Source: Defluviitaleaceae bacterium
GTDB lineage: Bacteria; Bacillota; Clostridia; Lachnospirales; WRAX01
Assembly (NCBI GenBank): GCA_009784575.1
Contig: WRBK01000008.1
Span: 1 to 64,000, forward strand
DNA length: 64,000 nucleotides
Direction of reading: 5' to 3'
Shown here: piece by piece, positions 60,486 to 64,000 of the stretch
Layout: each line of letters begins with the position of its first letter
Position numbering within the stretch: the stretch's first letter is position 1
Made by a program: the position numbers and the translations under genes
Notes under the pieces: generated by a model
Database searches by the model: none
What the model was told of the DNA's origin: nothing
What the model saw: only the letters and a program-made list of their open reading frames with translations

Positions 60486-63113
60486 TTATGAATCTTTGCG
60501 CCTCTCTAAATACTCTCTGTGCTGATAGCTCGTCATCAGCACCTTGCGTGGTTTTGCGCCATCTTCTGGCCCTACGAACCCACGAGCCACAAGTTCTTCC
60601 ATCATACGAGCCGCACGGTTATATCCTATCCTAAAGCGGCGTTGTAGCATAGATGTGCTGGCTTTCTCGCGCTCTACAATAAAGGCTATAGCCTCTTCTA
60701 TCAGTGGGTCGCTGTCGCCTGTAGCATCAAGCCCCTCGGGCAGTGCAGTAATTTTTTCTATCATTTCCTCGTCATACAGCACGTCATCCTGCTTAATAAA
60801 GTTTACAATATTTTCCACTTCTTTATCGGAAATAAAGCAACCCTGTATGCGTTGCGGTTTGGAAAGTCCCACGGGTGAAAACAGCATGTCACCTTTACCC
60901 AGCAGTTTTTCCGCACCTGTCATATCCAATATGGTACGGCTATCGGTACCAGATGACACAGCAAAAGCAAGACGGCTAGGTACATTAGCTTTTATAAGCC
61001 CTGTGATAACATCCACGGACGGCCGCTGGGTGGCTATAATAAGATGTATGCCTGCCGCGCGCGCCTTTTGTGCAAGGCGACATATGGACTCTTCCACCTC
61101 TTTGCCACAGGTCATCATCAAGTCTGCTAACTCATCAATTATTATCACAACTTGCGGTAAGGTAGGCTCATTCTCAGCGGATAAGTAGGCATTATAGCCC
61201 ATGAGGTCGCGCACCTTAGCCAGCGCGAACTTTTCGTAACGTTCGTCCATTTCGCGCACGCCCCAAGCCAGCGCACCACTTGCTTTTTTAGGGTCTGTTA
61301 CCACAGGTATCAACAAATGTGGTATACCGTTGTAAATAGAGAGTTCTACTACTTTAGGGTCTATCATCAACAGCTTAACTTCGGCAGGGCTTGCCTTGTA
61401 GATTAGGCTGGTTATCAGCGTATTAATACACACGGATTTACCAGAACCTGTGCTACCCGCTATTAGTAAGTGGGGCATTTTAGCAATATCAGAAATCACA
61501 ATATTGCCAGCAATATCTTTGCCCATCGCAAATGAAAGTTTGCTTGGCGCATCCCAAAATGCATTATCGTCCACAACCTCGCGTAAAAACACGGCTTGGG
61601 TCTCTTTGTTTGGGATTTCGATACCAACCACAGATTTACTAGGTACGGGAGCTTCTATGCGTATGCCAGATGCCGCCAAATTCAATGCCAAATCATCCGC
61701 TAACCCAGAAATTTTGCTAACCTTAACACCAGCACCAGGCGAAAGCTCGTATCTTGTTACAGTAGGTCCCTTAGAAACCTCCACAACACGTGCAGATACA
61801 CCAAAGGATTGCAGGGTCTCTTCTAATTTCTTAGAATTTTCTAAAATCTGGGCGCGAGAGCTTAATGATGGTTGGTATGTATTTTCGTTGAGCAGCTCCA
61901 CGGGCGGAAAAACATATTCGGTGGGTTCTCCTAAATCTATTTTGATGTCATTAACATCAGCTTTAGATACGATTTGTGGGCTAATATGACTGATAACGCC
62001 GTCACCATGGTTTGAAATGTCGGATTCGTCATTCAAATTCGCCGTTTCTGGCTGGTATCCCTCTATTATGCCTTTTACATTTATTGTGATTTCTTCTTGT
62101 TCAGGCTCTATTTCTGGAGTGGCAACTGGTGGAGTGGTACGCATAGGCTTGGGTGTCACAGACTCTTCTGGCAAACAGATTTCGATTTCATCCTCGAAAG
62201 CATCTTCTTCTAATGTGGGTGAAATTACTACATTTGTTGGTGCTTTTGGTCTTGCTTCTAGCCTATGCTCTGGTCTCCTGCCCTTTATCGCATCCGTAGG
62301 AACAATAATTGAGCCTAACTCATCCCTTTCTGGTACGAAACGGTCGCTTTCTGATAATTCCACGTTTACAGGGAGCTTGGTTCGTGTGGCATATTCGTAG
62401 TTAGGTTCTTCAAAATTTTTATGTTTTTGGTAAAATAATAGCGAATCTGGGTCTTCTTCAAGCTCTTCTCCCTCATCCTCATAGATATCAATTCGTTTTG
62501 CGGCTCTTTTTTCGCGAACATTATCTGTGGCATCTTTTGCGGAAAAGTACCCTTTTTGCAATGCACCAAATAGCGAACGCCCCGTTATTTGCATAATTAA
62601 TATCGAAGAAGAGGTGATGAATAGAATATATGTACCAGGGACTGTAATAAGCGTTATAAATAATCGGCTAAGAGCCGCACCAAACAGCCCGCCATTTGAA
62701 ACGCCGCCATTAAGATATATATGCCCAATGTATTGCCACGCACTTATTTCGTCTTCCAATTGTGATGGGCCAATCATATGAGCAATACTGATAAGCAATA
62801 AATAAACCACGCCACTCATAATCAATTTTGATTTTGGTAGCCCATGTGCTTTGCCTGCAAACAAAATACCACCAAAAAGCAGAGCGAATATGGGTAGCAA
62901 AAACGCACCAATACCGAAGAGACCGAGCAAAAGGGAGTTTACAAGCCGTCCAATAAGCCCTGCATCTTCCATAAAAAGGCTAACCAATACCAAAATTGCC
63001 GCGGCAATAATAATTATGGCGGTAATTTCATTCCGAATGGTATTTTGAGGAGGCTTTGCGTTATTTTTTTTCGTTCCCACATTTTTCTTTTTGCTACCTT
63101 TTTTTGATGCCAT
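60486..63113 (-). CDS. ftsK: DNA translocase FtsK/SpoIIIE
   Basis: Membrane DNA pump that clears chromosomes from the septum, 875 residues. Four to five N-terminal membrane helices (about 25-190) precede a long acidic linker (about 200-440). The motor has Walker A AGSTGSGKSVCIN and Walker B VVIIDELADLMM. The C-terminal gamma domain (ASTSMLQRRFRIGYNRAARMM) reads orienting DNA sites. The ATG at 63113 follows GGAGATAGG; the longer frame runs into the divergent promoter region. Confidence 0.96.
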   Translation of the reverse strand: MASKKGSKKKNVGTKKNNAKPPQNTIRNEITAIIIIAAAILVLVSLFMEDAGLIGRLVNSLLLGLFGIGAFLLPIFALLFGGILFAGKAHGLPKSKLIMSGVVYLLLISIAHMIGPSQLEDEISAWQYIGHIYLNGGVSNGGLFGAALSRLFITLITVPGTYILFITSSSILIMQITGRSLFGALQKGYFSAKDATDNVREKRAAKRIDIYEDEGEELEEDPDSLLFYQKHKNFEEPNYEYATRTKLPVNVELSESDRFVPERDELGSIIVPTDAIKGRRPEHRLEARPKAPTNVVISPTLEEDAFEDEIEICLPEESVTPKPMRTTPPVATPEIEPEQEEITINVKGIIEGYQPETANLNDESDISNHGDGVISHISPQIVSKADVNDIKIDLGEPTEYVFPPVELLNENTYQPSLSSRAQILENSKKLEETLQSFGVSARVVEVSKGPTVTRYELSPGAGVKVSKISGLADDLALNLAASGIRIEAPVPSKSVVGIEIPNKETQAVFLREVVDDNAFWDAPSKLSFAMGKDIAGNIVISDIAKMPHLLIAGSTGSGKSVCINTLITSLIYKASPAEVKLLMIDPKVVELSIYNGIPHLLIPVVTDPKKASGALAWGVREMDERYEKFALAKVRDLMGYNAYLSAENEPTLPQVVIIIDELADLMMTCGKEVEESICRLAQKARAAGIHLIIATQRPSVDVITGLIKANVPSRLAFAVSSGTDSRTILDMTGAEKLLGKGDMLFSPVGLSKPQRIQGCFISDKEVENIVNFIKQDDVLYDEEMIEKITALPEGLDATGDSDPLIEEAIAFIVEREKASTSMLQRRFRIGYNRAARMMEELVARGFVGPEDGAKPRKVLMTSYQHREYLERRKDS

Positions 63114-63147
63114 AAACCTATCTCCATTTCCAAAAAATTTTCTCGTC

Positions 63148-63176
63148 TTGATAATCATAATATAAAATGATATAAT
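63148..63176 (+). promoter_or_regulatory. Promoter of the ytvI-like gene
   Basis: TTGATA, a 17-bp spacer and TATAAT, divergent from ftsK. Confidence 0.8.
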
Positions 63177-63218
63177 ATTCAAGATGCAAATGTATTTATT
63201 GTGATTTTTGGAGGGAAA

Positions 63219-64000
63219 ATGCAAGAATTCTATAGGAATAACAAGGTGTTTATAGATAAACTATTACTGCTGGCGACGATTGCCGCCGTTGTTGTTGCGG
63301 CTGTTTTCGTTGCAGGCTATATTGTGCCTTTCGTTGCAGGCTACATTATTAGCCTCATTCTATCGCCGCTTGTAGGTTTTTTGCGCAACAAATTTGGTAT
63401 ACACAGGGGTATCTCTACTGCTTTTTTAATATTAGGACTTTTAACTGGCATTTTCTTCTTGGGCTATTTTCTTGTGGGGCTTGTCGTTGCTGAGGCACAA
63501 AATTTCACAGAAGATATCTATATTTATATAGAAACCGCTCAAGTGATTTTGGAAAATGCTATGATAAGTATACAAAATATGCTGGGTGGCGTGGGTTTTG
63601 ATATAGACTTCGATGTATTGCTGACCCAATTATGGGTGCTTGTAACAGACCTATTAAGAGGATTTATACAAGACGGCACCTTTATCACGGCTATTCCTGT
63701 TGCTATTTTGCGTGTCATCATTGCCATTGTTTCCGCATTTTTCTTTATCAAGGACAAGGAGCTGATAAGCGAAAGCATAGCGCGGCTTTTTCCTAAGCGG
63801 CTTGTGGCGCGGTATCGTATAGTGAGACATGGTCTAGTAAGGGCTTTGGTAGGCTATATGAAAGGTCAGCTCATCGTTATGATGCTTGTATCTAGCGTGT
63901 GCATTATTGGTCTGCTTATTATAGGCTCAGAATACGCGCTTCTTATCGGCATAGGCATAGGCATATTTGACCTCATACCCGTTTTTGGCGCAGGCGGAAT
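63219..64000 (+). CDS. AI-2E family / sporulation permease YtvI-like, partial
   Basis: The N-terminal 260 codons of a multi-pass membrane protein run off the window end. The features fit the AI-2E transporter (PerM) superfamily: paired N-terminal helices with AGYIISLILSPLVGFLR, an amphipathic middle (FTEDIYIYIETAQVI), VSAFFFIKDKELI and LLIGIGIGIFDLIPVFGAG. The DLIPVFGAG form is typical of YtvI-like sporulation proteins. GGAGGG precedes the ATG. Confidence 0.85.
   Translation, partial: MQEFYRNNKVFIDKLLLLATIAAVVVAAVFVAGYIVPFVAGYIISLILSPLVGFLRNKFGIHRGISTAFLILGLLTGIFFLGYFLVGLVVAEAQNFTEDIYIYIETAQVILENAMISIQNMLGGVGFDIDFDVLLTQLWVLVTDLLRGFIQDGTFITAIPVAILRVIIAIVSAFFFIKDKELISESIARLFPKRLVARYRIVRHGLVRALVGYMKGQLIVMMLVSSVCIIGLLIIGSEYALLIGIGIGIFDLIPVFGAGG

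Noticed and set aside
62665-62678. CGGCTAAGAGCCGC in ftsK as a full repeat insertion
   Set aside because: Only the core matches, the edges are missing, and the encoded residues fit a normal FtsK membrane helix. It is kept only as a remark under the repeat finding.

Overview
The window looks like a chromosome segment of a Gram-positive, spore-forming anaerobe of the class Clostridia (Bacillota). The evidence is gene content and order: dnaG-rpoD followed by trmK and a Nif3-family gene; ftsK, rimO, pgsA, cinA, recA and recX in one run; sporulation-type genes (cwlD, a ytvI-like permease, a DacF-like carboxypeptidase); AGGAGG-type ribosome binding sites; and TTGACA/TATAAT promoters with 17-bp spacers. 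I could not place it to genus. No rRNA, tRNA, CRISPR array or prophage was seen.

Layout. 1-4.4 kb (minus): partial topB, an unknown protein, an HD hydrolase, a PrsA-like lipoprotein foldase and another unknown protein. 4.5-12.2 kb (plus): dnaG, rpoD, a GNAT acetyltransferase, trmK, Nif3-family, a TGS/uridine-kinase-like protein and a membrane metallophosphoesterase. 12.2-20.1 kb (minus): two tandem secreted cyclophilins, a CBS/DRTGG inorganic pyrophosphatase, a class I glutamine amidotransferase and an M16C metalloprotease. 20.1-22.3 kb: a probable type I toxin-antitoxin locus, then pepF. 22.4-29.0 kb (minus): DUF1294 protein, a candidate structured small RNA, M20 hydrolase, small membrane protein, anti-sigma/GNAT/ECF-sigma group, a hydrolase remnant, asnB and trmL. 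29.1-33.9 kb (plus): D,D-carboxypeptidase, a MITE-like element, a Na/Pi cotransporter, glycerol-1-phosphate dehydrogenase and an alkyltransferase-like protein.

33.9-39.7 kb is a gene graveyard. It holds broken flavin-oxidoreductase-like, AraC-type, AIM24-like, ABC-exporter and LytTR genes around an intact hydroxyacid dehydrogenase/hemerythrin pair. 39.7-45.1 kb (plus, except cwlD): a structured leader, a membrane PPIC protein, cwlD, an unknown protein, an SGNH hydrolase, rbgA and a ferredoxin-type aldo/keto reductase. 45.2-50.0 kb is an accessory patch: an IS5-type insertion sequence, a truncated nitroreductase, a DUF5677-like gene and an MmeI-like single-chain restriction-modification enzyme. 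50.0-63.1 kb (minus): two HtrA proteases, a broken S41 lipoprotein, DUF503 and the recX/recA/cinA/pgsA/rimO/ftsK housekeeping run, with two P-loop kinase-like genes inserted between cinA and recA. The window ends in a ytvI-like permease (plus).

The most interesting non-coding signals are: (i) a 37-codon holin-like toxin gene with a convergent antisense RNA; (ii) a roughly 150-nt RNA with a perfect consensus promoter, a 23-bp hairpin and a terminator; (iii) a multi-stem leader before the PPIC gene; (iv) a family of short palindromes, three of which lie in the same reading frame inside protein-coding genes; and (v) a direct-repeat operator before the ABC/LytTR locus. Start sites were corrected by ribosome binding sites where noted.
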